From Acanthaster planci (Eukaryota > Echinodermata > Asteroidea > Valvatida > Acanthasteridae): a DNA stretch of 60,810 nucleotides. Within the stretch, counting starts at the first letter, position 1. The number at the start of each line of letters is the position of its first letter. The stretch is from assembly GCF_001949145.1 (NCBI RefSeq), contig NW_019091439.1, forward strand, positions 1,065,581-1,126,390, in the 5' to 3' direction. Below the pieces are notes generated by a model that was given only the letters and a program-made list of their open reading frames with translations, was not told where the DNA came from and did not search any database. The translations under genes and the position numbers were made by a program. Below are positions 34,446 through 46,575 of this stretch, piece after piece.

Positions 34446-37400
34446 ATGGCGGGGACAAGCGAAAGTGATATTTTTGGGAACGCGTCTCTTTTCGAGGATT
34501 TTTCGGATGCAGCACCCTCAGAACCACAGACCGAAAGTGACAGTGCTGAAATTGACGACCATGGTGACGTTTTTAAGCAAATGAAAGAGGAAATAGATGT
34601 ACTAAAGCAAGAAAATATCCTTTCAGAACTAGAAAACTTCTAAAGTCCAGGTTTGGTATGTTTGGACAATTCACGCGTTGATGATTGTTGAACTTGACGG
34701 AGGCCTAGGCCCCTAGGCATGCCCCAACGTAGTCCCACTAGTGTGGCACGGATTCTCACTCCCGATCCATCCTTAGCCACACATCCGTATACGCCATTTC
34801 GTGTCGGCGTACAGAAATTTTTCGGCGCACCCACTTATCATTGTGGGCGCAATTTCTTTTGCACACAGAGATGATCCTTAAATGATCCTAAGATGATTCT
34901 TAGTGCCATTTATTGAATGATTTCACTCACGTTGTGGTATTTTCCAGTCTTTTTGCCCATTCAATCTCACGGACTCACTCTCACAGTTGCCATCTTTAAA
35001 ATAAGATCATTGAACATTACATCACTTGACCCCTCATCGTCTCGACGGCTGTTCCATGACAGTTGACGCGGGTAAAAGATGACCTGGGTACGAGTTGATT
35101 TGAGCTGGAGTTTGGGGGTATGAATTGACCCAGGTACGAGTTGTCCTGGGTCCGAGTTGACCTGCTTACGCCTAGGATACCCCACAGTTCTGGTACTATT
35201 TTCTGGGGGTATGGCCAAGGATACCCTAGCATGCTCAGGCCAGGGCCCAGTCATGCCAGTCTGTGGGGTCTGACGTCTGCCCTGTTCCCATGAACGAGCG
35301 GGGCAGATATCGGACCCCGCAGTTCTGTGGGTAGGGCAAGGATACAGCAAGGCGGGGATTCATTACCTTTGGCACCCTGTTCCTATAATAAGGGAACAAA
35401 TTCTACTTTTTCGAAATAAATTCTTCTTGTTGATGTCCTCTTTCATGTTAGAAAGAAAAGAAAACAGGGCTTTTGTTTTTGAGGGAACTTTTGGGGTAAA
35501 ACGGCAGCGTACATGACCACCCTGAAGAGCTGGGAACTACAAGTAAGCGAATGTAGTCTGGTTCCTGAGTCGGGTAACCAGACGAAAAACAAAATGGCGT
35601 GATTCAACTGAGTGGTTGTCTTTTGCAAAACTCAGGTTAGAAATTTGAAGTTTTCTCGCTTAAATATTGTCAAAGTTTACCTAAACTAGGCCTATCAGGA
35701 TTGAGTAATGGTTCCTTAAGGTCAAAATGTTACTCAGTTTGAGAAAGTGGACTTTGTTTCCTTATTATAGGAACAGGGTGTTAATGGCAATGAACCCCGC
35801 AAGGCGAGTATCCAGGCCACACTCATGGGTCTAGGCAACACTTAGCCCCACATGGACATGTAGGGCTGTAGTGGCTCTCTTTTATAATCTGTTGCCACCA
35901 CAGCCCTACTTCAAGGCATGTCTTAAATGCCTGAAATCCAAACTGCAGGATTGTCACAAACTTTGAATCCTAACATCTTCAGAAATGAGAATGAGAATCA
36001 CAAATTGGTTTTCACCTCATAAATTCCCACCTTTTCATCACGAAATTTTTCCTCACTATCCACAAACAAAGAGGGCATCTGGACAGCCACGGTATTGCAA
36101 AGCACATGCGGACAGATTACAACTTAATCTGCTTTCCAAATATAATGTAAAGTTACATGTATGTTGTGCAACTTTGAGAGTCCCTTTTGCAGTGGTTTAT
36201 TCAAACTGGCAAAATTGCATCTTCAGAAAAAAAATAAACTGTACAGGGAAATGGACTAGGTGCTTACAAATGATTATAAAGATGAGCAAAAAAATTGACT
36301 GGAGCGGAATTTGAACCTACAACCTTGCTATCCCGAACAGGGATATTGACAAATGGGAAGAGCCATCAACGTAGGGCTGAATAGCTCAGTTGGTAGAGCA
36401 CTGGTACGGTGTTTCAGAGGTCGCCGGTTCAAATCCTGCTTCAGTCAATTTCTTTGTTTATCTTATAATCACCCCCCCAGACTTTATACTTTTACCCTCA
36501 GTTTATCACACAGCCCAGTAGGGTCCCATTGGAGAGTTTTTCCTTGACTAACATTGTTGCACATCAGGAGCTGAAGAGACAGATGCGACTCCTTATCCAT
36601 CCTGGGTGAGTGATAGTCGGGGATTGTTAATCATTTACAATTTTTGTATTGCTTAATTTCAGGATTTTTAGTAAAATGCACAAACAAAGTGTTCCCATGG
36701 TGATGTGCAGGGTTTTTCCTGACGTTCTGGTACATGTATGTTTGAGGTGGTCAAACAAATTTTGCCAAAATTCTAGTGCCTAAAACCAAAAAAGGCCCAA
36801 AATAGCTTCTATTTAAAAACAGTCTGTACATTTACTCCAAATTTCCCCTTATCTTGTATTTTGTTTCCCACTTTACCATTCTGAACTATTTGAAATAGAT
36901 CTATTTCAAAATATCTAGGTTATTTTGCCTTTTCCTTCCACTATTTTAAATGTGAGGTGGTAAAATTCAACAGGTGGTCACTAAAATCAGTGACTTGGGC
37001 CACCTCACAGCTGAACAGACAGGGGAAACCCTGGTGATGCATGCATAATAGACCAAAAGATGAACATAGCCAATTTGGTTATAACATGTTTTTGTCTGAG
37101 TTAGATTTTCTGTTACCCACTTCATGCCGGATGACTTTTCTAAACATGGAGGATGTTTAAATAATAACATATTCGGGTAAATTCTCCACGCAGTATGGGA
37201 TGACATCTGTGATTGGCCCCATGCTGGAGTGTTTCCCATTAAGTTTGTACACACACGGAAGCTCTGTCATTTTATAGAGGTCGAGTGTGTACGTGCAGCC
37301 TTCGGGTGGCCGTGGGCGGTGTCCAGGCATTGTAGTAAATATCATTCCAAACATTTTCCCAGACTCTCAAAGAAAGCGATCATGCTATCTCCTATGAGAC

Positions 37401-38779
37401 CAATCTCATAGGATTTATGCCCAGGGTGTCAAGTGATGTCCAGGTATGGATTCCAAAGTTACATGTAGTATTTTCAGGTGAGATAATATCAAGTCCGAAA
37501 CAAGTTCATTGTGCAATAACTATCCACTAGGGGTTACTTAAGAATTTTGTACATTTCCAAAGAAAAAGAGATCAACCATGTTATGGGTAACTATTCAACA
37601 GTGGTAATAGATGTAAAACGGTGTAGCATCTGCTGCAGTGAAATCCAAGTGAGGCCTCGGCTTGGAAAATCCTTTTCATTACTTTGGTTTGTTGTTTCCT
37701 AGTACATCGAAGACAGGAGCAGCCATTCCTGATGCCCCAGTGGCACAGGTACTCCTCTTTGACAATGAGGCTATTTGGTGAGTTCCATTTGATTAACCCT
37801 AATCCTCCCACATCCTCCAAAATCCGTTTCTGCAAAGTGGAGGAATTTGGAGGATTCAGGGTGTATGGAAAAATTGCATGGCAAATTTCGAAGGATGCCA
37901 TACGTGAAGGTCTTGGGTTAGGTCTTATCTTGTCTGTGCTTTAAGCACAAATTCAGCCTGATATTTCTTTTGAATCAATCGCACTGCTCAAGAATGCCAT
38001 TCGCACCGCCTCAACATAATGACAGGAATTGCTGGAGGATTTTGAAGGATTTGGGCTGTTGGGCACACCTCTAAATGACATTTTAAAGAAATTTTGGAGG
38101 ATTTGGGCTGAATGCAATTTTTTCATGTTGAAAATCGGAGGATTTTGGAGGATTCATTATGGTTCCTAGTAAAAAGGCCTAGGGGGTTAGGGTTTTAAAA
38201 AAGAAAAAGTCTGTATAAAGCCAAGTAACAAACAACACCTGTTTAGCTTTGACGTTTTCCAAAAGAAAAAAGAAAGCGGGCCTTTCTATTTTTTTTTATT
38301 TTCAAGATGGCTACCATCCCTTTTTAAAAGCATGAGGCCAGTAACACATTATTTGAATATAAAAAACACTGAGGGGGCATGGATGCGGTTGGAGAGGCAG
38401 AATCTATCGTGCCCACCCCTACTTGACAGTGTTAAAAACAATGGGACTTCTAGAGGTCAAAGGTTGTAGTGTCTGCAGCTATTGTGCTGATATAAACTTG
38501 GATGGTTTTGCCGGTTGTCACTGCTTAAGTTGATCTCTTAACCTTGCATATGTTAGATTTCATGAAAATTGGTCTGAAATTCTTCTTGGGGGGGGGCACT
38601 TTTGATCATGAAAACCGTTTACATTCTTCTTCTGTCAGTCATGTTTGAGTTTTTATAATCACTCTCTTTGCAGCTTTCGTAGACATGAGATTGAAGAGTT
38701 CTTTCAGTATCTAGCGTCAACAAAGCACCAAGATGGAGGAGGAGGCGGGGTCTCAGACGGTATCAGGCCCAAGCTCCAG
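34446..38779 (+). CDS. Tentative multi-exon gene of unknown function (5' part)
   Basis: Three plausible exons fit together. 34446-34598 starts MAGTSESDIFGNASLFEDF in a good initiation context (ACAACATGG) and ends GAT/GTACTA. 36568-36605 reads ELKRQMRLLIHP between ACATCAG and GG/GTGAGT. 38674-38779 reads FRRHEIEEFFQYLAST between CTCTTTGCAG and CTCCAG/GTATGT. Phases match and the sum is 297 bases. The joined product has an acidic N-terminus, then a charged KQMKEEIDELKRQM stretch that could form a short coiled coil. I do not recognise the family, and later exons were not found. A candidate continuation in phase starts at 41003 (TEVLRYIFME). Alternatively the first exon is just a 65-codon ORF ending at 34643. 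Confidence 0.35.
34644..35353. other. Intron or intergenic sequence with short degenerate repeats
   Basis: Around 35080-35165 the phrase CTGGGTACGAGTTG recurs in slightly altered forms. Nothing coding was recognised. Confidence 0.35.
35354..35798. mobile_element. Non-autonomous hAT-like element with target duplication
   Basis: The left end, GGGGATTCATTACC then CACCCTGTTCCTATAATAAG, pairs with the right end, CTTATTATAGGAACAGGGTG then GGCAATGAACCCC. GCAAGGC occurs directly outside both ends (35347-35353 and 35799-35805), giving a 7- or 8-bp target duplication depending on where the G/C run is cut. The size is 445 bp, with no ORF of note. The duplication length suggests the hAT superfamily. Confidence 0.8.
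36297..36446. repeat. Head-to-head tRNA-derived pair (SINE-like)
   Basis: At 36375-36446 there is a 72-base plus-strand tRNA-like sequence. GGCTGAA pairs with TTCAGTC as acceptor stem. TAGCTCAGTTGG is a perfect polymerase III A box and GGTTCAAATCC a perfect B box. The anticodon arm is poor: CTGGT against TTCAG, a loop without T33. One T-stem pair is mismatched. It is therefore not a working tRNA. About 30-75 bases to the left, on the minus strand, lies the 3' half of a related sequence (complement of GACTGGAGCGG and TTTGAACCTAC). The pair probably represents a tRNA-derived SINE arrangement. Confidence 0.7.
36606..38673 (+). other. Intron of the tentative gene
   Basis: Between 37790 and 38170 many copies of GGAGGATTTTGGAGGATT-like sequence occur, with complementary ATCCTCCCACATCCTCC near the left edge, so this is probably a decayed repeat. 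No exon is seen. Confidence 0.3.
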
Positions 38780-41177
38780 GTATGTGAAGTGAGGGTTAAA
38801 GAGGTGAATAGTCTGGTTCCAGAATCACTACGAATGCTGGTTACATGTAGCATTGCACTGTTTGTTGTTGATCTTTTAACAAATATTGGAATGTATATGG
38901 TATACCGAGGAAAATGATGGTTTGTAGAACATGACAGCCAAGGTTGCAAATTCTCGTGGTAATTGGGGGGGGGGCCAGAAATCCATGTACCTCTACATTT
39001 TTTTTAAAGGGGACATTTAATCATCTACCCTCTTCATGGTGAGGACCAAAAATAAATCTGCAGATTTTCAAGGTTTTTTTTTCACAAAAATAGCCAAACT
39101 GTACCAAGTAGCACCTAAAAGTGGAGTGTGAACAGTATACAAATATGTGTACATGTACTTGGCCTTTTATATTTGTGAAAAATTTTACAGAGAGGTGTGA
39201 GTCTTTGCAGAAAGTGGGAACTCTCACAGTATACACTGTACATGTACCAGGGTACCCGGGGTACGCTTACCAGGAAAGTGGCCGTGTCTAGATTCTGTTT
39301 TTGAAACATTTAGCAGTTCTGCTCCATGTGTGTTAGGGGTGTGCGCAGTAGTGCATTACATTTATCCTGCTTTTATCAATGAAGTCCGGTGGTGATGCAA
39401 CTTGACAAAATGTGTGTTTTTGGCATGGACCTCTGAACAAATGTTACACAGTGTTGGATTTGTACACTGAAGGGTTATCAACATTTGCTTTCACATGATG
39501 TATGTGTTAATTAGGATAAATGAACCTGAAGAGGTTTGTTTGCCAGATGAAAAACAATGTGAACAATTACTAAAACTATAGGATCCGTTAATTTTGCCCT
39601 AAACGACCAAAGGACTCCAAAAGTTCACAGCACAAAAGACATACAAATTGAAACAGTCAAACTGGGTGGTGAAAGGGTGTTTTATTTCCAATTGTCTCAC
39701 TTAATTGACTCCGTTTCAAACCGGCAGCAAATGCACACTATGCATGAATGCTTTCCGGGGTGAGATTTCTCAGCTTTTCAGCTAATTTAAGCTTTTTTTG
39801 TTTTGGATTTCAGCTTTTTTTCCTCACCAGCTGTGTACAAAAGTATAGGAGATTTTCACAGTTTAGCTTCTTTATGCCTTTTTTCAGCTGTTTTCAGCTA
39901 TTTCTATCATTGGTCAGTCTCACTGCTGGCTGAGAAAAACCAGCTGAAACCCTCTCAAATTATGTAAACAGCTAGAGTGTGTGAAGCATGCTGAGCCTAA
40001 CATACAACAGCAAGAATACTTGACAGGATCCTGTTGGGTAGGGTTAATTGTGCAAAGTACTTTCAAGCTGTGTTATAAAATGAAGGAAAAATTTAAAATC
40101 TTCACTATGAAATAACAGTGTGCAGGAGATTTTCCACCACCTAAAGCCATTTGCTATTCCAAACTATTCTGCTTTTCCCAAGAACACTCTATGGGATATT
40201 TTAGTTACTCATTACTTCAGTTTTTATAATAATGTAGAACAGTCAATTACAAACAGTCAAAGTACATTCTAGATGAAATTGTATGCCTTCACCAACTTCT
40301 ATACGAGCCAATTCATAAATTGTACTATAAATTGAAATCGAACGGTATGCTAAACAGAACTTCACAGTTACTCATTAACTTTACAATCACTCTGTGCATA
40401 CATATATGTTCCTGTACAGTAACTCACACTTACATTATGTACACCAAGAAAATGTTCTTTTGCAATATGTACATGTGTACAATGTACATGTATCTCAGAA
40501 ATCATTTCAGATTAATTTAAATCTTTTGTAATTTTTAAATGACTTCAACATGTACATGTACAGTTACATATGTGTACATCAAATTACACATGTACATACA
40601 CACCTGTAGATTTAAACACAAATTTGAACGAAGTGCATGTGAATCACAATCTGTGTGCATGCCTGTAGACAAAATTTTCTTTGGCTTTTGAAATAATACA
40701 AGGCACTTGTCCATGCTGTCAAATTACAAATACAGATTAACATTACACGGGCATGCACAGTATATCACGTGTGCAGTATTTTGTAGTGCAAGGCCTATCT
40801 CAACATGGCCTGTACAACAGCATTAACTGTGTCATTTCTCACCCTGGGGAATCCCCAAGCTTTGCAATGGCATTCAAAATGTAGTTTCAGTTGCATATGA
40901 TATGTTCTTTATAAAATGGACCAAAATGCAACTCCAGATGTCATTTTTCAAAACTTCTAAAAAAGTGTCTTTGATCATATTTTAACCACCCCTTTTTTTC
41001 AGACTGAAGTGTTGCGTTACATTTTCATGGAGGTCAGCATTTCAGTCTCATTGTTATGGATGTACACATGTTCAAGTAACTATTTCAAATTGATTTTAAT
41101 AACTGTTTCAAATTGGGTTCAATTTTGAATGGCGTTTTGTATTTCCCATCAAAAACTGTATAGTATCGTTCTTCTAC

Positions 41178-41457
41178 CAGGGCCAACTCCATTGAGCTGC
41201 TTAAGCACACAATTTGCTTAAGTGTGAAAAAACCTTGCTTAAAAACAAAGGTTACCAGCTCAGACTCTATGCGATTGTCATGCTAACCAAAAGACGATCC
41301 CAAAACAATGTACATCATATTGAGTTTTGGCTGGTTACCTGACTTATCAAGCAAGGTTTTCTCGTGCGAGTTTTGGCTGGTTACCTGATTTATCAAGTAG
41401 GTTTTCTTTTGCTTAAGCAAATTTTGTGCTTAAGCAGCTCTATAAAATTAGCCCCTG
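41178..41457. mobile_element. CAGGG-ended MITE, copy 1
   Basis: The left end CAGGGCCAACTCCATTGAGC is followed by TGCTTAAGCACA and TTTGCTTAAG. The right end is the complement: GCTTAAGCAAATTTTGTGCT, TAAGCAGCTC, then TTAGCCCCTG. The interior has tandem GGTTACCTGA..TTATCAAG units. The termini resemble hAT-type ends. Confidence 0.75.
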
Positions 41458-41621
41458 CAGTGCTTTGCTCGAAAAGTTACTGAGTACGTTGTGAAGGTGG
41501 TTAGGAGTGCTGGTACGGTAGGTACATGTACAGTGTACATATATTTGGTTCCATAACTTCAAACCAGTTTCATACATCAATAGTTTGTGTAAATATGTAG
41601 CACATGTACCATGTACTTAAG

Positions 41622-41831
41622 CAGGGGCCAATTTCATAAAGCTGCTTAAGCACAAAATTTGCTTAAGCGTGAGAAAACCTTACTCTATATTGGATTTATA
41701 TTGTTTTGGGATTGAATTTAGCTCTTTTTTTGATTAGCGTGACAATCAGATAGAGTTTGAGCTGGTAACCTTTGTTTATTAAGCAAAGTTTTTTCCCACT
41801 TAAGCAAATTTTGTGCTTATCTGCAACCCTG
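41622..41831. mobile_element. CAGGG-ended MITE, copy 2
   Basis: It begins CAGGGGCCAATTTCATAAAG and then TGCTTAAGCACAAAATTTGC, and ends AAGCAAATTTTGTGCTTATC then GCAACCCTG. It belongs to the same family and orientation type as the element 165 bp to the left, and is shorter. Confidence 0.75.
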
Positions 41832-42668
41832 TTGGCAATGGTTTATAACCACTCAGGTGGTTGTGTGATCAGTTCATAGGTTGCATGTATGTCTTCAGTG
41901 CTGTGGCCAGCACCCTTACACCTTCGCCCTTCACCCCTTTTGTCCCCAGTTTAAAAGAGTTATACACCTCGTCTTTTCTTCATGAATATATGTAGTTTGT
42001 GCATTCCATTAAAAAAAATTTTTTTAAATGTAGGTTTCATTTATGAAACCTACATGTAAGTCTGCAAACACATGCAACCAAAAAGAAAAGAAAAAAACAC
42101 GGCATATCATTTCTCAGTAAAGTTAAAACAGTGCACTGAAAGCTAACTACGTTTTCACCTTTTTTTCAAATGACAATTTATACGTTGTAGGCACATACAT
42201 TACATTTATTTTCAAAAAATGGTTTAATAATTTTTCTCACCAAATTTACAGTATAATTGAAACGTTGAGAAACTTCATGCATAAGTACCACCACGTAATA
42301 GAATGCTACAGGAGTCATCAACACAGTCACAATTTTTGTAGAGTTCCTTTCAATTTGGTTGTATCACAGCAGTTCTCTTCTAGTTTTACTATTGCTTAAA
42401 ATTCACACACATTGCTACGTGTATGGTACATTGCACATTGTGAAACCAACTTAAGTGTGATCAGCGTCCTGCCTCTATCATGACTTTTACTCCATTTTTT
42501 TTGGCAGTCAGTTGCAAAGTTGCAAATGTTTTTGAAAATTTCTTTTATTTTGTACTACCTGTGTACACGTGACATAGAACTATCATTTGCATGTTTATTT
42601 ACATGTGTAAAACTACAATAAGTACATGTTCGTATTAAGTTAAAATGCTTAAATAAGCCATTTGCAAG

Positions 42669-42986
42669 TTAAATTTGAATAAAATCTGGTACACTGAGTG
42701 CTTTAAATTCACATGAACATACCAATTTGAATTCTCCAGACCAAAAGCACTGTTACTATACCTCGTGATTCGGGGCAAGCTTTTGCTTAGTTACATAAAA
42801 GACACCTTGCACCAATACACTGTTCTCAATGGATAAGAAAGGCACAAAGGACTGGTCCATTCCAGGGATGGTGGTCGCTATGCAAAACCTTTCCCCGAAT
42901 CACAAGGTATAGCAACAGTGTCTTTCGTCTGAGGAATTTGAATTGTTATGAGATAACATAGTGTACCAGATTTTATTCAAATTTAA
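42669..42986. mobile_element. TTAA-flanked foldback MITE (piggyBac-like)
   Basis: TTAA occurs at both edges (42669-42672 and 42983-42986). Inside it, ATTTGAATAAAATC + TGGTACAC on the left is the perfect complement of GTGTACCA + GATTTTATTCAAAT on the right. A second inner pair, ACCTCGTGATTCGGGG against CCCCGAATCACAAGGT, extends the foldback. There is no ORF. TTAA duplication is typical of piggyBac-type transposition. Confidence 0.85.
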
Positions 42987-45900
42987 GTCGCAAATAGCTT
43001 ATTGCACAGAAACAATTTTTTTCCAATCGCAGTTTCAAAAACGCATTACAATAAGGATCTTCCATTTTTTTTCTTTTCACTGACATACAAAACAGACCCT
43101 TTTCCCTCCGTAATACGTGAATACACTGCCGTGAAATATTAAGAATTGAAAAAAAAGGAGACAATTATTATGAGTTGTGCATTGGCTTCTTTTGAAGCTT
43201 TATCCCCCACAGTAACATAGCCTTACCTTTTCAAGCTTGATATCTGCATTTCCACAAGGAATCACCTTAAATCATTTAAAATACTCAGCTATGGCACAAC
43301 AGCCACATTTTTCTGATGACTAAACACGGACATGTAAAGTGTGAAGAAATGCAAAGTACATGTAATAAAAGTGCAACTGTTTGACACTGTTGATCGTGTG
43401 TACCAAACAGTAAAGCTATACACAATCTGGAGAAATTCATGAAGCCTGCCTGTGTTCTGAAGTCTTGTGTTGACTTTGACTCCATGGATGCTTTCGATGT
43501 CAGCGGTGAAGCGTCATCTCAGGTCTTTTTCTCGGAGGGAAAAATCTCCAGTTCTCTTCCGCACCAGAACTGCAGTGGAAGTAAACAGTGGTAGAATTAA
43601 CATTTGGGTTTAAACACATGTAGTTCTCATCTTCTTTTGAAAGGAAAACATGGTCCCATTTCAGTTACCAGTATATTGGGGTCAAAAAAGGTTCCTCTTG
43701 AAAGGAAAGTTCTTTGATCAGATTTGCAAAAGATACACATGTACTCACGTTTGACACTGTTTTTCCCCTCATACTTTTTGTTCCAAAAGTAACAGTCATA
43801 TATGTGACTGCCTCTAAAAAATGGGTACTAAGTTGCCAGATTCAGGTTTATGAGCTTTTGATGTGGCTGGATTCTGTACATCAAAAGCTACAATTTGATA
43901 TGAATGACCCCTGTAGTACACTGCGTTCCAGAGATATAGACATATCAAAATTTTCGGATTCAATAACAGCACGTTTCGAGAAAAAGCTCAAAAGTGTAGC
44001 GCTTGGAAACACAATGCTACATGTATATAGGATTTCTTACAGAATGATCAATTTCTCATCTTTATTCATCAGAATCCATGTTTGTAGTCACAAATTCTAA
44101 AAATGTCAATATTAAAGAAGCTATTAAAGGAAAAAACACAAAATCAAATTTTTGAAGAAATTTTGCCCTCCAAATAGAACAGACCGTTACGTGTTTTGGT
44201 ATTGCGCAACTTAATACACTTTTATGCAGAGCAGGTCACTGAGAAAAATTGGTGATGTAATTTGAAGGTACAGCAATACAACACGTACCGGGCACTGGGT
44301 ACTTGTGCATGTACATGTACTTCTGTATGTCACCATTTACGTACATAAAAATTGTTCCTATGTGTGCAGAGCGAATGAGGGCTCTTTGCCACCTTGCATC
44401 ACTATCTCCATGGCTAATTCACATACCGTTACTGTAAGTCTAACATTGAAGAAAAAGCAACAACTGATAATCAGGGTCAAGATCATCATATGCAACTACT
44501 GATACTTTTGTCGACCCCCGGGCATATCATTACAGGACTCAGTACTACAAAATACATGTACTACGTAGGACCTAGCCCCACATATTACTACCAGTACTTC
44601 TGACGAGGGCGTCCTCCATTGTTACTCGGACAGAGAACAGCAAAGTCATGCATTCTTAGTGCCACAACACTGAATGGTACATTGTATTATCTATTGTATT
44701 TTACGGCTTCAGAGGACAGTAATGTGGTGTCCTCATACAAGCAACCGTGCTGTATGTTACATTTGACTACTAAGAAGTAGTTTCTACTAGTATTATATAC
44801 ATACAGGGTTAGGGTTAAAGTGGACGGCATGCAGTCTCAGTGGCCGTCAGTGTGCCTAACCCATAATTTTCTTAGCTGTATCTCTTTTTGAGAGATTTGA
44901 AAGTATTTGTTGGAAGACAGTCTCTCTTGTTTTCATTTGCCTTCTGAAAGGAAGCAATTGATTTGGACAAGTTGTCTTCAATCAATTGAATAGCAAATGT
45001 CATAAAATACAAATAAGGAATATTTAGGAGTGCAGGGGTGAACACAGTTTGTGACAGACTGAATGTTCCATTCCACTCACTTTTGCAGAATGAAATTATT
45101 TTCATGGCACAAATGTGAAACATCATTTGTCTCATGCCACTAATAAATCTTTTGTACCGGTAGGCTACAAGTTGCCATTTTAATTTGTCAGGCCGGTGTA
45201 AAACCCCAACACAGAAATTTTCATGCTAACTCTCTTGTGTACATGTAGTTTCAAGATGCTGAAACGGACATTTCTGTGTTTCTTACAACTTTTTTTGTAT
45301 TTTTTGTTGGGCTTCATTTACACGTACACATGTAGTTTGCTTCTTTCTGTCACCAGTAATAAACAATTTCTTCATCTGATAAAGGACAGAACAGTGTTTG
45401 ATCAGCATTGCCCAAAATTTTGTGTATTTGCACGGAGGGTGCACATGTGTCCCTGGATGCATGTCTGTAGTACAATACTTGTAACGTTCTTTGTGTCAAG
45501 AGCCACAACTGTGCAACTGCATGAATTTAGCGGCGACCAAATTTTGTAACTCAGTATGTGTGCATGTACAGTAGGCTAGCCTTTTAGTGGAGAATTTCAT
45601 ACTTTTAGTAAACAGCGAAATTTTGTAACTCAGTATGTGTGCATGTACAGTAGGCTAGCCTTTTAGTGGAGAATTTCATACTTTTAGTAAACAGCGAAAT
45701 CAACAAACACTCTCTTAACCTTCATAACCAGGAGACTTCAGAAAATAACAGCAATTGCAGGTACACTGTATATGTATGTACTGTATAATGCATCACACCG
45801 CAATTTGTAAACAGTAAATGGTGTGTAATGCTTGATGAATGGAATGATTCTGAGCAGGAAGGGCAGAGCCACCCAGTTTACAATAATTTTGAAATATTTC

Positions 45901-46014
45901 AGGTAAATGACAGTGAAAGGTGTTTCAAAGGACTGCATTGCATTCATCGTACATGTACATGTATATGTAGGTCTGTTTTGCATATGTACGTGTACATGTA
46001 TCTTCTTACCTGTG
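42987..46014. other. Intergenic sequence, no gene recognised
   Basis: An isolated 128-codon ORF (43714-44100) has no recognisable motif. An exact 79-bp tandem duplication lies at 45542-45699. TACATGTA-type words are frequent. Confidence 0.4.
45542..45699 (+). repeat. Exact 79-bp tandem duplication
   Basis: The segment beginning TTTTGTAACTCAGTATGTGT and ending AACAGCGAAA is present twice in direct succession without a visible mismatch. This suggests a very recent duplication or an assembly artefact. Confidence 0.9.
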
Positions 46015-46575
46015 CTACTGGCAAAACCTCCTACATGTACGTGCTGCATTGAACCCACTGGCTGGCTTTGATGTCATGATGCCCGGCATCTTGCACACTG
46101 AGTACATGGCTCCACCGCAAAAGAATTCTTTCCATTTTTTTTCCAAATGCAAATGGATGCAGTCCTGATTCCCAAATCTATCACCAACAGGAAAACCAGG
46201 TCGCCAATTCTCATAGCCAACGGGACTTCCATCCAACCAGGTATAATTGCCTTCCTCTGCCAAGTCATTGTATCCTATCCATATGTTGAACGTTACATCT
46301 TGAAATACAGACAAGACATATTGGCCGACAAAATTGTTCTCCTCCTGACTGAGTATGGATGCCAAGTGAGCTGGCCCTCCCTGCTGAGAGTAACTCTGGC
46401 AGTGTCGCTCAGCACCAAAGTAGTTTCTCTTCTTTGTCACCACAAGATAGCAGCTGTCTTGAAATGCCAGCCATGGAGGCTGACAGGGCATTTTCCTTGT
46501 GACTTGATTGGAGCAAGTGTTGACCAATCTTGTGAAATACAGCAAGGTGCAGAGTTGAAGAAACCAAAGGGACAT
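46015..46575 (-). CDS. Secreted C-type lectin, paralogue 1 of the array
   Basis: This single uninterrupted ORF has 186 codons. The signal peptide is about residues 1-20 (WFLQLCTLLYFTRLV). One long-form C-type lectin domain follows: PCQPPWLAFQDSCY (extra N-terminal Cys pair), AERHCQSYSQ, GPAHLASILS, NIWIGYNDL, YTWLDGS, PGFPVGDRFGNQDC, KKWKEFFC and YSVCKM. Six cysteines keep the fold. The sugar loop EPN is replaced by FPV and WND by WKE, so classical calcium-dependent sugar binding is unlikely. NYT is a possible N-glycosylation site. After CKMP the tail (GIMTSKPASGFNAARTCRRF) is longer than in paralogue 2. A length change in an ACATGTAC-like stretch moves the frame past the stop used there. The core is nearly identical to the product at 51581-52129. 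Confidence 0.85.
   Translation of the reverse strand: MSLWFLQLCTLLYFTRLVNTCSNQVTRKMPCQPPWLAFQDSCYLVVTKKRNYFGAERHCQSYSQQGGPAHLASILSQEENNFVGQYVLSVFQDVTFNIWIGYNDLAEEGNYTWLDGSPVGYENWRPGFPVGDRFGNQDCIHLHLEKKWKEFFCGGAMYSVCKMPGIMTSKPASGFNAARTCRRFCQ

Larger units (their letters stand above)
38780..42668. other. Non-coding, MITE-rich
   Basis: No gene was recognised. The stretch holds two CAGGGG-ended MITEs (listed separately) and clusters of ACATGTAC between 40380 and 40610. A possible exon start at 41003, after CCCCTTTTTTTCAG, is mentioned under the tentative gene. Confidence 0.35.

Noticed and set aside
36375-36446. Functional tRNA gene
   Set aside because: The A and B boxes are perfect, but the anticodon stem has a mismatch, T33 is missing and a T-stem pair is broken.
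43714-44100. 128-codon plus-strand ORF
   Set aside because: There is no recognisable domain, no splice signals and biased composition. It is probably chance.
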